DNA of 51,468 bases from positions 1 through 51,468 of the forward strand of contig DF237245.1 in the NCBI GenBank assembly GCA_000708835.1, read 5' to 3'. Below the pieces are notes generated by a model. It did no database searches and had not been told where the DNA came from. It saw only the letters and a list, made by a program, of their open reading frames with translations. Positions 34,419 through 46,451 of the stretch are shown piece by piece. This stretch comes from Klebsormidium nitens (lineage: Eukaryota; Streptophyta; Klebsormidiophyceae; Klebsormidiales; Klebsormidiaceae). The position numbers and the translations under genes are program-made. How positions within the stretch are numbered: position 1 is the first letter of the stretch; every line of letters starts with the position of its first letter.

Positions 34419-34942
34419 TTTCGCACGCAGAAATGGGACATGGAAGTGAACTCTTGTCAGGACTCAAAGGTCTTTGGACCAGCAGCCAGCCCGCAGCATT
34501 GAAGATGAAGCCCCCATCTCTTGCTGCTTTTACGTAAAGTGCAGAAGCCTTCTTGCAGTGATTAGAGCGAGACTCCAGAAGGCTTGACTTCTTGAAGTTG
34601 AATCGAAGACATGAGCCTTGATGAGGGCAACATTTTGTTAAAGACTGACATTGACAGTGGACACACAGTTGGCATACACGAAAGAAAGCCCTTTGCCAAG
34701 GGCCTATGATGTGTCGCCAATAGAATTTATGAGGAAGTTTAACACTACCTACACAGGTCTTATCGGATACCAAGAAGCCGATTCAGAGTGTCATTGAAAG
34801 GCTTTGTCCTCCGATAAACGAGCCACATATGGAGTTCCAGAAGTCTGGTTTTTGCTCCGTATGCTCTTGCCCGCCGACATGACTTCCTCTCCTCTGAGGA
34901 CTCACTCTGACGAAGAGCCATTGCATTGGCGCACAAGCAGCC
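34419..34942. promoter_or_regulatory. Divergent promoter region of the Cys-rich gene and kish
   Basis: The 524 bp between the two outward-reading start codons must hold both promoters and leaders. No distinct motif stands out. The position is inferred from the two gene models only. Confidence 0.5.
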
Positions 34943-35155
34943 ATGTCTGCCCTCTTTGATTTCCAGTCCTTCCTGACCGTGGTCCTGCTCTTCATCTGCA
35001 CCTGTACCTACCTGAAGCTTAACTTTCCCAAGCTGTTGGAGGAGAAGACGGGATTCAGGGGTTTCTTTTGGAAGGCTGCACGGATTGGCGAGCGGCTGAG
35101 CCCTTGGATGGCTGCCAGCTGCCTTGTCATGGGCACATACCTGCTTCTCTGGTGA
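34943..35155 (+). CDS. KISH: Protein kish (TMEM167 family)
   Basis: A single uninterrupted frame of 70 residues matches the Kish/TMEM167 family along its whole length. These are small Golgi and early-secretory membrane proteins needed for constitutive secretion. Key blocks are [24 protein letters not shown] (first membrane helix, about residues 8-26), the family signature [15 protein letters not shown] at about 41-55, and a second helix to the C-terminus ([14 protein letters not shown]). It is intronless, unlike its neighbours. The PIGW start codon is only 86 bp after its stop on the same strand. Confidence 0.96.
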   Translation: MSALFDFQSFLTVVLLFICTCTYLKLNFPKLLEEKTGFRGFFWKAARIGERLSPWMAASCLVMGTYLLLW

Positions 35156-35241
35156 TTGGCGTGCATGGTCAGGAGCTGCGGGGACTCAGGGCGCACGGTT
35201 TGCTAAAGGGTGGTGCAGAAGATAGGAAAGAGGCATGAGCC

Positions 35242-38200
35242 ATGGATGCAACCGAGCTCAAGCGTTTGAAAGAAGAGTAAGCTGCCTACTCCAGATACTG
35301 TGTTCGTCTTATTCATTTACTTCTCTAGTGAAGAATTGGAATCTAAGAATGCCGCTCCATAGAATGTACATTTGAGGTTTATGCAGGCCCCTCTGTGCCG
35401 CGCCGGGGACTTGAAGTTACACTGAGATGCCACAAGTCAAAGTGCTCTTCCAGACACAGGATTCGCAAAACTCGACTTGATTATGCCAGTCAAGCTGAGT
35501 GCGCATGGGCTTCACGAGTTAAGAAGATCAAGCTCCCAAGCTTGTTGTCTTGTTTCGTGCCTTGTTGATGGGCCTTCCAAGGACCAAATGAGCCGCTGTT
35601 TGTGTTGTCTTGTTTGAACACATTGAACTGATTGAACAAGCTTCCTAAGTGCAGAGGGGTGGTGCTCTTGTACGTTTGCAGAATAACCCAAGAATCGGTG
35701 TTGCATGTAGAACTTGTGTTCGGAGTGGGCTGTTCGAAGCTTGTTTGGTTCAGGGTGTCTCTCTTTGTTGCAGGTTTGTGAGCAATCTCGAAGGCACCAC
35801 CATGCTCGAGATCTCAAGCGTGATGGGGCTGACACCGGTAAGTGGACTTATTGACTTCTTGCGTGACTTCAAATGTTCAGGAAGAAGTCTCTGTCAGCCA
35901 AGTTGGAGAATCGTGCTTGTGATCACTCCCCCTGTGGAGCAAACAACCAGGCCAGACAATTATGAAAGCATCTGCGGGAGTTGATGGTTCTGTTTTGTGG
36001 AAAGGTCAAGGAAATAATGCATCCACCCATTTTGAGAGTACATATCTTTCTCAAAGCTTTGCTTTGTCAAGGCTTTGTCGCTTTCTTTGCCTAGTGAAAG
36101 GCTGTTTAAGCAAGTTTGTTCCCCCCTACAATAGAGTACCCTCTAAGCAGACCTGTTGCAGGTGGCTGTCTTCTTCCGACTGGTGCTTGCCGCTTTCCTG
36201 GACCAGAGTAAGCTTCACCTGGCTTCTCCTGTTGATTCAAAGCAGTGCAAACAAAGGATCCTTTCTTTTCAGACCCATTGCCCTTCATGGCCGTCTCATG
36301 TTAACTTAGTGCTACTCTATACATGAAGGAAGAGTTAGCTGCTGCTCGTACACCAAGCTCAGACGTTCTTGTTCGAAGATACTGTGTGGTTACTAAAGGC
36401 TTGAATAAGGATATGTATCATGGAAACGAAGCTCACTAAGAGCATCTACCTTGCAGCTCAAGGAACAAAGAGAAGCCGTACGGGCAAACACCGCGATTCG
36501 ACGAAGGCTGCAGCCTCATCTCAGTCCACGCTCCTGGATTTTCTTGTTATCGTGATGCCCACTCTCTACTGCATGACTGTAAGTCAAGTCACTTCTTGCT
36601 CTGACTGCCAGCATCTCTAAGTCCTCTGCCAGTTGCTGCTTTCCAGTACCAGATACACTCAAGCACTGCTAAAATATACCAGCCTTCGTAAGCTTTGACG
36701 GTGCTTCACATCGCCTGCTTCGAGCTGTGTCGAATGATCAGTGTAGATATACAGGCTTGTGCGTTACGTTAGGCTTCTGACGTGCCTACATTGGACTGCG
36801 GCCGCAATCTGGAGGTCGGTTGAATTAGTTGTTAATGTCAGGAAGCAACAGTCGGGCATTACGGGATCTGCTCTTATTGAAGCGGTGATGTCATCTTAAT
36901 ATGCAGTGAGGCAGATGGCCAGATGTCTTACTCCACCCGAAAGGTTCAGATGTACGTGATTCAGGTCAGCCAGGCTTGGCTTTTGAAATTGTGCCTGCCC
37001 TCAAGACACGTCTTCCAACAGCCTGCCTTCCTGAATACTGTCTTTTTCTTGGTTGCAGCATCCAGAAGCCGTCTGGCCCTCCATTCTCTTCTTCTCCGTG
37101 GCATCCGCCTTTCTGGTCCTCATAGCCAAGAGGTAAGTTCTGCTATCCCCTCGCTTGAACAGTGTTATTGTGCTGTGTTCAGCTTGCAGAGCCGGTGCAG
37201 AGAATTCTTTGAATGCGTGCCAGATGCGCGCCAATCTGCAACACGCCCTGTCGGTGGATCATAGTCTGCAAGTGCCATTTTTCTTGCAGGGGAACAAGTC
37301 TCACATATGCAAACAATCAATTGCTTCGGTCCTTAGCTTCAGGATTCGGGTCCTAAAAGGTTGAGGACGCAAACTCAATATGGCTTCTAAAGATCAGACT
37401 AGCGCACTTCTGGCCGCTTTGAGGCCGTGTGCGGGGGACTTATATCCTCTTTGGCACGAGAGTTTTGCATTGGCTGGATACGTTTAGTCCGAGTCCTTAC
37501 GAGCTCGAGGCAGAATTGAAACCCTATATCGACTTTCCGTTTGTTTGTTTTTTGCCTCTCTATGGAGGTGACCATCATTCGAGCGTTCGTGTCCTTTCCA
37601 CGCATCCTAGACCAGGGCCAAACCGGTTAAGTATGCTGATTCAATATTCCTCTTGCAGGCAGTGGGCGTCTGACATCTTATGCTTTCCCTGCCCCTCAAG
37701 ACATGTCCTAGCGGGTATCGCCTCCCCCAAGAAGCCGTTCCTTTCGAAGTACCGAGCAAGCATGGTCAGTTCTCCAAATATTTGAAATCCGATGTCCAGT
37801 CAGAACACGAATTTGCGCCGCGGGAGGTAATAGATTTGAACAGGCCAGAGACTCTGAGCACTTCCAGGCCGTCTGGGTTTTGACCACTGTTCATCCTGAA
37901 AGAACCAAGTCGAAGCGCTGACTGTTAGCATCGGGTTCCATGGCTACCATGTCTGAACCGTTATGAATCTGTCTGGTGGAAAGGTCTGTGTCATTCCAAC
38001 GTCTCATGATGGTCTCGCGCGTTTGAGTCATTCATTCTGAGAGATGTCCTCGAGTTTTGGTTCAAATGGGATTGAATGCCATTGCCGGTGGTTTTACAGG
38101 GATCAAGTACAGTGTTGGTCATGATATTTCTGTGCGGTCAGGTATTGTTGCCAACACGGTCGCTTCCTGTGCATTCCTTCTCTAGTGTTTGTCGCTTGAG

Positions 38201-41200
38201 TTTACCTCAATGAAGCGGAGTGTCAGGGATCCGTTATACCCCAGTTCCCAACACACCTCCGTCAGCAGTTTCCACCGAGATTACCAGGGTATTTACCCGT
38301 GGCTCTCGGTGCAGATGCTTCTCACTGTTATCGCAATCCTGGCGGTCGACTTCGATATCTTTCCAAGGCGGTTTGGCAAGGCGGAGACTTTCGGGACCGG
38401 CCTGGTAAGTAAATTTTCTGCACGCTCAAGAGGAGTCCTAGAACGGTTCTGTTCCGTACGTTAAAAAACCAAACAATTCTGAAGCGAATCTCGCCCTCTT
38501 ATTCTCTTCTAGTTGGTTTCTACGGCCACCCTTACGCTGACATTGGCCGGAGTTCGTAGCTATGAGGGGCTTGCTTTCTTCTCCCCAGCTTGAACCCACC
38601 TCGTCCTCCTATTGTTGTAAGTTCCAATTTTGCAGTCTCTTCTTTCTTGTACCTTGCAAGCATTGGAGTCGTATCTTGCTTCCTCTCAGTCTCTGATCTT
38701 GAGAGTGGAGTCGGTCAAACCTTGTAAAGAGTGCCAATACAGATGGTCGTGAAGAAGTCTGCTTCGCTATTTCTACTCGGCATGTCTCGATCACGTGTCA
38801 AGAAGAGACCAATTCCTTTGGGTGTCTAGGCATACCTACATGACCTGGTCAAATGTCTATCCGTACTTTCCTCTCCCTGGAGGCTGGACTATTTGAGGAC
38901 AGCAATCCCTCTCTCGACGATCTTTCTGTGTAGCGCAAGTTCGCTCAGAAGTACTGTTCTTTCCAATTCCAGTTGAGTCAGTATTGGATGGTATAACGCC
39001 AATTGAACCAGGCGCAGTTGCTCTGTTGGACGCCTTTGCTTTTGGTTGGTTGAAGGGATGTCGAGGACGGCTACTCCCTGGCCTATGCGGTTCCTGGCCA
39101 GGTCGAGGAGTCTAAGCTGCGGATGACATGCCTCCCATTCTTAAGCCTCAAAGACAAGATTCCAAATGCCGAAAGCTTTGGCATGCTTCTGACGTGCAGT
39201 CCGTCGTTGCTAGATGCTGTGTAAGTGCTCGACCGGTCCGGACTCTTTCTATATCAGAGCACGTGGTCCGATCGTTACATTGAAAACGAAGTCAAGCTGG
39301 GGCTTCTCGAAGCTTTGAGTAATTTCAGCTTCACGAAGTCTAAGGAAGACCTTTTGTCTGCTGGCGTTTGCTCGATCCACTCCTTTCGTCAGGTATCAGG
39401 CAAGCTCTTCTGGCACCTGTCTTTGATACACAGCTTGCATACATTCCGCCGACGAGGCAAGCGCTGAATGTGGCTTCTCCGGGAGCGTCCTTTCTGATGC
39501 TGGATAAATCTTTCCTGTCAGTTTGTTCGTTTTGGCCTTCACCAAGAGTGGCTGAGAGCAGTCTATGAATGAGCCTACTTGCGTCCAGTTCGGTCCGAAG
39601 TGTCGGCTCGTGATCTGGTTGACGGAATCGTGAAAACATCGTCCCGCTTGCTCGCATCCTGTAACTCGTCAATGCTCAGCTGACCTCCGTCAGGTGTTCA
39701 TTTTCAGCACTGATATGATCTGCTTGGCCAAAGCATGGCCACTTACAGTCTTCTGGATGTTACTTAAGACGATCTTGAATGCATGAACGAATCTACCTTG
39801 CATCTTGTGGAGAGATGGTGTGGGTGACTGACCATTGGCTAGTCCTCAGCAATCGCGTATTCTGCCCGGAGTACGTTGCGGTAATGACGATGCCCGTGTG
39901 GCTGATTTGAAATTGGTCACAGCCCAAGCTCTGCAGCGGATGCCGCGGTTGCACTATACTTTCCCCTCGACATAGTCTGGTCAAACGTCGTTATTGCGAA
40001 CTGGAACGTGGACCACTTGAGGGTCAGTTGGTTTGCTGCTCGAATGCAATTTGGAAGCTTCCTTTCGTGACGCCGAAGCTGACAGCTTGCGATATGATCG
40101 CGTCCAATAGAGTGAGACGAAGCGAAAAAATCAGTTCAGCTTCGCCATGATACGAACTGCTCTTCGCTCTCAACATCTCCGCACAGTGGTGCTGATCACT
40201 TGCGACTTCTCGAGAGCCCTTGCCAAGCTTCATGTGCCCCAGTGTTTACAGTACTAGATGTTGTCAGGGAAGGTTAGCGAGCTCGGATGCCTCGGCTTGG
40301 ACTCGTTCAGCTGGGCGATCTGGTGTGGGTGCGCAGCGTCGTTGTACTGTGCTTTACCAGTTAGAGAAAGGCTTGTTGTTTTCGAATTCTTGCAAAAGAT
40401 TGCTTGCTTCCGGACAAACGTCATCACAAGACTGCCAATTTGGAGGGAGCCAAAAGCTGCTCTGTTTGAGCGGTCATCCGTCAAGCTACTGAAAGCCGTT
40501 GGTTTCTGTGAAAAGCTGCAGCCGCCATTTGGAGTTCTCGATCTTTGTAGTATTCAGGTCCTCGTTTCTTCTGATTGACGATAGCAGTCTGGGGATCCGA
40601 TTGAGTTTGTCTCATGCGAAGTATTGCCGGTTCGATGTTCTAGCCCAATCCGTACGATGGCAGCCTGCACTCATTGTAGCTGCGGCATGTAGCTCTTGGT
40701 TTTTACCGAAGCCCGTTGTCGATAATAATCAGGCAATCAGGACTTTATGGTATCACAATACAAAGGCTGTTAGTCCAGAACCCGCATAATAATGGAATTC
40801 ACAGCCAGATCATTCGAAGACTGTGTCAAAGATGAGTCGCACTGTTGGTCTGCGTAGTATGCTCCACCCCGCGCATAACGGTTTCCACCAGGCTCTGATG
40901 ACACAGGTAGTGCCTTTGTCAACCTGATGACATTGAAGGCTTTATGAACATATGTCCCCGGATTCACCTTCTTAAATCTGGCAGTCCCTTAAGATTCTGA
41001 GCTTATGTACGACCACTCAGCTCCGAGGCGGGAGTCTTTCATGTGTTGCGGTAGTGCTATCTCAAGATGTCATATTGGTATGATTTTCTGCTTCGTGTGT
41101 TGATGTCAGCCTTCACGTACTCTCAGAAACACTCTACACGCTTGAGTCTCCCTGCAATCGTCGAAACCGGTATCTGCTAAGCGAGCTGATTGCTGACGTC

Positions 41201-44200
41201 TCCATCTGCTGCAGATGGACGTCGGCGTGGGTTCGTTTGTGGTGGCCAACGGCGTTGTATCGCGAGAGGCGCGCGGTGTGCCCACGTGAGCCTGCTGCCT
41301 ATCTAATCAAAAGGTTTCGTATTTCTGCCTTTCCTTTTCCAGATGACGTCCCTGATGAGGGCAGGTCGTTATCGCTTTCCCTATCCTGAGAGTTGTGCGT
41401 CTGGAAGCGTTCCTTCGATGCCAGCAGCCCGCTACTTACGGTCGAGGAGTTTTCTAAGCCTTAAAACCGTTCGGCAGCCAACACCCTCCCTAGCCGCGCA
41501 GCGCCCTCCAAAGCTGAGCAAGTGATGGCTTGCCGGTTCATACAAGATCGATAGTACTTTTCAGCTTTTGTCCTTTGTTTCTTCGTCAAGAGCGTGTCCT
41601 CGTCCTTGTTCTCGTTGCACATGCGATAGTACCTTGCCTCTGGCAACTTGCTTCCGCTCAATCATATCAAATGCCTTTAAGTTCAGCTATTACCTACTCT
41701 CGTAAGAAAACCCAGCAGAACCCCGAAGATGGCGTGCGCAAAGCCTCCTCTGGGCGGAACCGTTCAGAGCTTAACCTTGACTTCTTTGGCTCTGCACTAC
41801 TCTTACACAGGCCCCCACAACCCTGCCTGCACTAGGCGTCTCCCCTGTCGCTCTCTCGAGTCCAGGTCAATCGGACCTCTTACTTTCAGCGTGCTCGTTT
41901 TTCAACCCGCAGCTCGTTTGACGTCAGAACCATGCGAACCAAATACTGGGTCCCTCGAAAGTGGTCTGCACCAGGATGCAGGCTGGTCAAAATAAGCATA
42001 CCAAATTGCAATGTGTCTCGCAGAATCTCCAGGGGTGGCCTACAGAAGACAACCCCCCTGCTGCTGCTCAGCTTTACGCGCCTGGCTGTCATGCGTGTGC
42101 CCTCGATCAACTTAAGCAAGTTCCTTAGTCAGAGTCAGGTCAGTCAAACCCTGTGATATGTCCTACAGGCCCCCTAGGAGTCGCCTACAGAAGACGCCCC
42201 CCTGCTTGTGCTCAGCTTTGCGCCGCCGGCTGCCATGCGCACTCCAAGTTCAATCAAGTCAAGGAGATTGGTGGTCAGACATAAGTCGAGCAAACCGTGC
42301 AATTTGTCTCGCAGGCCCCAAGGGAGTCGCCTACAAAAGACTTCCCCCGGCTACTGCTCGGCTTTGTGCGGTTGCTGCCACACGCATTCCCTGAATCATA
42401 GTAAGCGAGTTTCGTCATCAAATCAAATCAACTGAACCCTTTAATTTTCCGCACAGGTCCTCCTGGGGTGGTCTACGCCGGACGTCCCCGTAGCTGCTGC
42501 TCGGCTTCGCCAGCCTGGCTGCCGTGCCCGTTCCCCCGTCAATCAAGTCAAGCAAGTTTCTGGTCAGAAGAAAGTTAACCAAACCCTGCACTTTTTCCAC
42601 AGGCCCCCCAGGGGTGGTCTGCGCCGGACGTCCCCCTTACTGCTGCTCGGCTTTGCGCGACTGGCCGCCACCAAGGCGGCGGGGTACCAGGAGCACGTGG
42701 GCGAGTACGGCACGCACTGGAACTTCTTCTTCACGCTCGCGGCCGTGGAGCTGCTGACGTCAGCGGCGCCGATAGGCCCCGGACGGGCGGGCCTGGTCGG
42801 AGCGGTGGTGCTGGCAGGTGGGTCTTTGCTGGGTGGGTGTGGGATTGGGTTAGGAAATGGGTTAGTTAATTATCTGCCTTTCAAAGAAGTTGAGTGCGTC
42901 GAATTACTGGCTGCACATCGGATAAGGTTAATGAATGTAAGATCATGGGCAACAGCAAGTGGTTTTGAAGCTCGTCACGAGATAGAAGAGTCTGATTCTG
43001 AAAACTTCACAAAATGCTAGGGATCATCAGTGAAGTTTTCACTCCATAGGTTCACTGTGTCTGGAAGTCCTACGGGGCATCGCTCCAGGCTCTTATTTTT
43101 CGTTTTTTTCTGTAGAGATTGGAAGCATTAGGGGCCTACAGTAAGAGCAAGGCTCGGGAGTCGACAAAGGCATTGCTGTTCCAATTACTGGCAAACGCTA
43201 ACGTTCCCCGCCAGCATCTTTGACCAAGCAGGGAAGCTAATGGCTCCCGAGCAACCATTTGCCGCCTTGATGCAAGAAAACAAAGTCACAAATTACAAAA
43301 TCGGGTCACTTTTGCTGTGTTCGGCCACGCACAGGTCCGTCAACGCTCTTTACTTCGAGAAGGGAACTCGCAGAAGAGGCCCGCTAAAAGGAGCAGAGCT
43401 CTCGTTGCTGACGGAGCATCTTTTCGCAGGGTATCAGGCGGTGCTTTCCAAGAGCAACCTGAGCGAGGTGCTCATGTCCAACCACAGGGGGGCCTCTTTG
43501 CTGAGCCAGAACAAGGAGGGGGTGGCCAGCGCCTTCGGTGAGTGACGTAAGCGTCACAGCACTCTTGCAAACTCTTCTGTGGGTCGATCTTTTGTACGCT
43601 TCTGCAGCACCCGGCTTGTTTCTGAATTTGAATGGTTTCTCCGTCCGCAAAAGTTGCATGTATTACATGATGACGTCTGGTCTTCTCAAGAGCGCTTTGG
43701 CTGTGCTCTTTGCATCTCTATCAACGCAGCAACAGCGGTACTCGCTATCAACTCCTGGTTAGAGGCTTCCAGACAACTATGTCAGATTCTTTTACTGTCT
43801 GCTATCATTCTCTTGCTTTTTCTCCTTTTTAGGTTACTGGGCGCTGTACCTTCTGAGCGTCCAGCTCGGCCGATTCTTTGCCACGTCAGCAGCACATGCC
43901 GCACAAGAACTCGCCCCGGGGAAGACGGGGGAATCTCGGGAGAGCGACCTGCAAGCGGGGCGGCACTGGTGGCGATTCGCCGGAAAGGTCTGGGGGCTGC
44001 AGCTGGCGCTGTGGTGAGTAACAGAATCGCTGGAAGGGACGACTCTAGCTTACCCAATCTGGGCTCTCGTAGATGACGTGAAGATCATCTGGGCTCGTAT
44101 ATGACGTAAAGATCATCATTTCTTGTAAGGCTCGTTTGAGTTTGCGGAAGCCAGCCACGACGTCTCAAGAGCGTGTCAGGATGTAGAGTCTCGAGTTTGA

Positions 44201-46451
44201 GCAGTCCGCGTCTCCTAGGATGATCCCCACACCTTAGGCTGGCCATCCTCTGTGGGGCATCTCTTTTGGTTGGACGGTCGCCCATCGGGCCAGGTCGGGC
44301 CCTCAGTTTTCGTAGCTTCTGGCGACGAAGAGCCTCTACTTTGAGCTGCAGCACAGATTGAGAGACTACGCTCGCTTGATTTCAAGCCACTTGTTTTCTC
44401 TAGGATTGAAACAGTAGCACAATTGCACGATTGAGGATGCTTACTCCTTGCGAGTCACCGTGGATTTCATTGAGGCTCGTTCCTTTCTTCAGGGTGTGTA
44501 CCAATCTGGCGGATGCCTACATCGAGCGGGTTTCTCGACGATCGGTAAGAAACACTTTTTCTTTCACTCCACTCCGTCCCTTTCTGGTTGGCGCAAGTTC
44601 AGCAACTGTTGAGTCTTATCTGCCGGTCACTTCAGCTTTCCAACGATTCTCTCGTTTGAACAATCCAGTCCTCTCTCTAGAGCGGAAAATGAATGCTTTG
44701 AAGGCCAACCAGTCGTGCTACCCCATCGTTGGCTCGTCGCATTCTCGCCAGAATCTGGCGAACTCTGCTTTGAAGGACAGTCTGGGCTCATGGGTGGACT
44801 AAGCAAGCATCGAGAAAGCCGTTCTCGATGCGTCCGAGGATGCAAAGCCTTAAACGGAAATTGGAGACCGGGAAGTCACGAGCGTCGCAAATACATCATA
44901 CTACGTTCTGACTGCTTCCAGCTGCCCTTCTGCAGTGCAATCTGGCGTACGTGCTGTGGATGCTGGCCTTCAACCTCCAGGTACAGTGTGTATCCCATCT
45001 GTCATTGCGCTCGTATACAAATCTGCTGTGGGCTTAAAATCGCTCATGGCGGTCCTTGCTGGAACTATGATCCTTGCATTCCAAGTCTGTTGTGCTGCCC
45101 AGAAGTACAATTTCTGAGTTTGGAAGCGCCATGAGTTGCTCAAGCTGACTTTGAAGATTCGGCGGCTAGAATTATTGTCGGACGACCGTCTCGCTGAAAA
45201 AGCCCCGTTCTTGTTGTCGAAGTCGAGTGTCCGTAACTTGACTTGCCCATTATCCTGAATACACCACCTCTGATTTATCCAAGACCAGAACCTTATGCTG
45301 TACCAAAGTTTGGGTCCAAGCAGCAACATCGCATACTGCCTCTGCATCGGTACCTGCCCACTGATCCGCCGACCCTTACGCTGGTTTTTCCTCCACTTCG
45401 GCACATGCACCGTGACCTGTACGTTCTAAAGACCATCAAACCGTGTACAGAAAAGCTCTCGTGCCCGTGCAGGCAATCTCCATGTTTGTGACCTTCGACC
45501 TGCTCCTCCCGCCCCGGTCGTACTCCCTCCTGGACGCCATCGACTATAACCTGCTCCCGATCTTTTTGCTGGTAAGATTCCCCCTCTCTTCATCTTTCGC
45601 TTGGCTCTTTAGACTCCGTTTCCCGTCTGTTCCGCCCGCAATCACCGGTTTGTGCGTCGGTCCCGGTCTTCTTCAAATAGAAAGGGTCGTTTGGCGGCTT
45701 CTTCTATAGTCCGCGATTTTCTTCGCGGCCTTTTGGGGCTCCTGCCGCTCCCGTGTTGCATTGTGCTTCTTTTAGCCCCCGCTTTCTGACGTCAGCGTCC
45801 CCAAATTTCCTCGTTCGACGGGTGCTTCGCCTATCCACCTAGACCGCCATGGCTTTTGTTGGAGCCCTCAGCCGCCTGTTGCAGGTCTTGACAGTCACTC
45901 AGAAGTCGAACCTCTCATTTCTTCTCAATTGGTTGGCCCGGTTTTTGCGTCTTTGGTTCGGCGACCATTTCGTGGACTCTGCTGCCTTTCCGTCGCCTTT
46001 AACACGTCCGCCACGCCTGCGTGATTCGTAATTGACACTTTTCGCCCACTTTTTCCAGGGCAATCTTCTCACGGGCCTGGTCAACATGAGCATTGACACT
46101 CTGCACACGCCCCGTGCCCATGCTTTCATCATTCTGACGTTGTACATAGGGGTAGTCTCTTGGACAGCATGGGTATTGCACCGGACGCGAGTACGCTTGG
46201 CATTTTGGTGAGGGCATGGCCAGAACGTTGGTCACCTCCGCTTAACGAAATTCTTGTCATACGCACAAATGGAGGTCTTTCAGGTGGAACCGTGGTTCGT
46301 ATGGATCCAGATCTGGATTCTTGCTTGCGTGGATACAGCTTCCAATAGCCCAACTCTGTATCCTGCTTGTCGGACCAGATCACCTCAATTTCGAGGAGTG
46401 CTCCCTTGCCACATTTCTGCCAAGCAAGCGGATGTCGATGAAGTGCGGTAG
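35242..46451 (+). CDS. PIGW: GPI-anchor inositol acyltransferase PIGW/GWT1
   Basis: PIGW/GWT1 is a multi-pass ER membrane enzyme that adds an acyl chain to the inositol of GlcN-PI during GPI-anchor synthesis. Firm exons: 35242-35276, 35774-35837, 36162-36207, 36457-36578, 37059-37132, 37659-37764, 38315-38404, 41215-41285, 42603-42817, 43430-43537, 43833-44013, 44493-44544, 44936-44980, 45473-45571, 46059-46151. All are in phase with GT-AG introns. Diagnostic blocks are [16 protein letters not shown] at the N-terminus, [74 protein letters not shown] and [17 protein letters not shown]. The last exon is less certain; 46284-46451 fits the phase and supplies a final membrane helix ([17 protein letters not shown]) and a stop, for about 522 residues. 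Intron 8 contains a five-fold tandem array of the exon-9 acceptor region. Alternative 3' ends near 47347 were considered. Confidence 0.93.
38405..41214 (+). other. Long intron (2.8 kb) of PIGW
   Basis: This is the largest intron in the window. Several open frames of 60-110 codons occur on both strands (for example 39340-39672 minus and 40258-40578 plus), but none shows recognisable protein features or convincing splice partners. I see no nested gene, repeat array or element in it. Confidence 0.55.
41975..42690 (+). repeat. Five-copy ~145-bp tandem array of the PIGW exon-9 acceptor region
   Basis: Each unit holds about 60-75 bp of intron end, a CAG acceptor and the first 70-80 nt of exon 9. 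The exon-side starts are at 42024, 42169, 42315, 42457 and 42603 (the real exon), giving spacings of 145, 146, 142 and 146 bp. The first copy reads [21 protein letters not shown], close to the real [21 protein letters not shown], and ends at a usable donor (CAG|GTCAGT at 42138). Copies 2 and 3 are frameshifted after the first codons. Copy 4 meets a TAG after SP. A still weaker sixth copy may start at 41811. Confidence 0.9.
44057..44114 (+). repeat. ~29-bp tandem duplication in PIGW intron
   Basis: ATCTGGGCTCTCGTAGATGACG...AAGATC at 44057-44086 is followed directly by a near copy at 44087-44114 lacking two bases. Each carries a TGACGT-like word. It is intronic with no evident role. Confidence 0.85.

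Noticed and set aside
39340-39672. 110-codon minus-strand frame inside the long PIGW intron
   Set aside because: No motif, no splice partners and no sign of a promoter; such frames are expected by chance in 2.8 kb.
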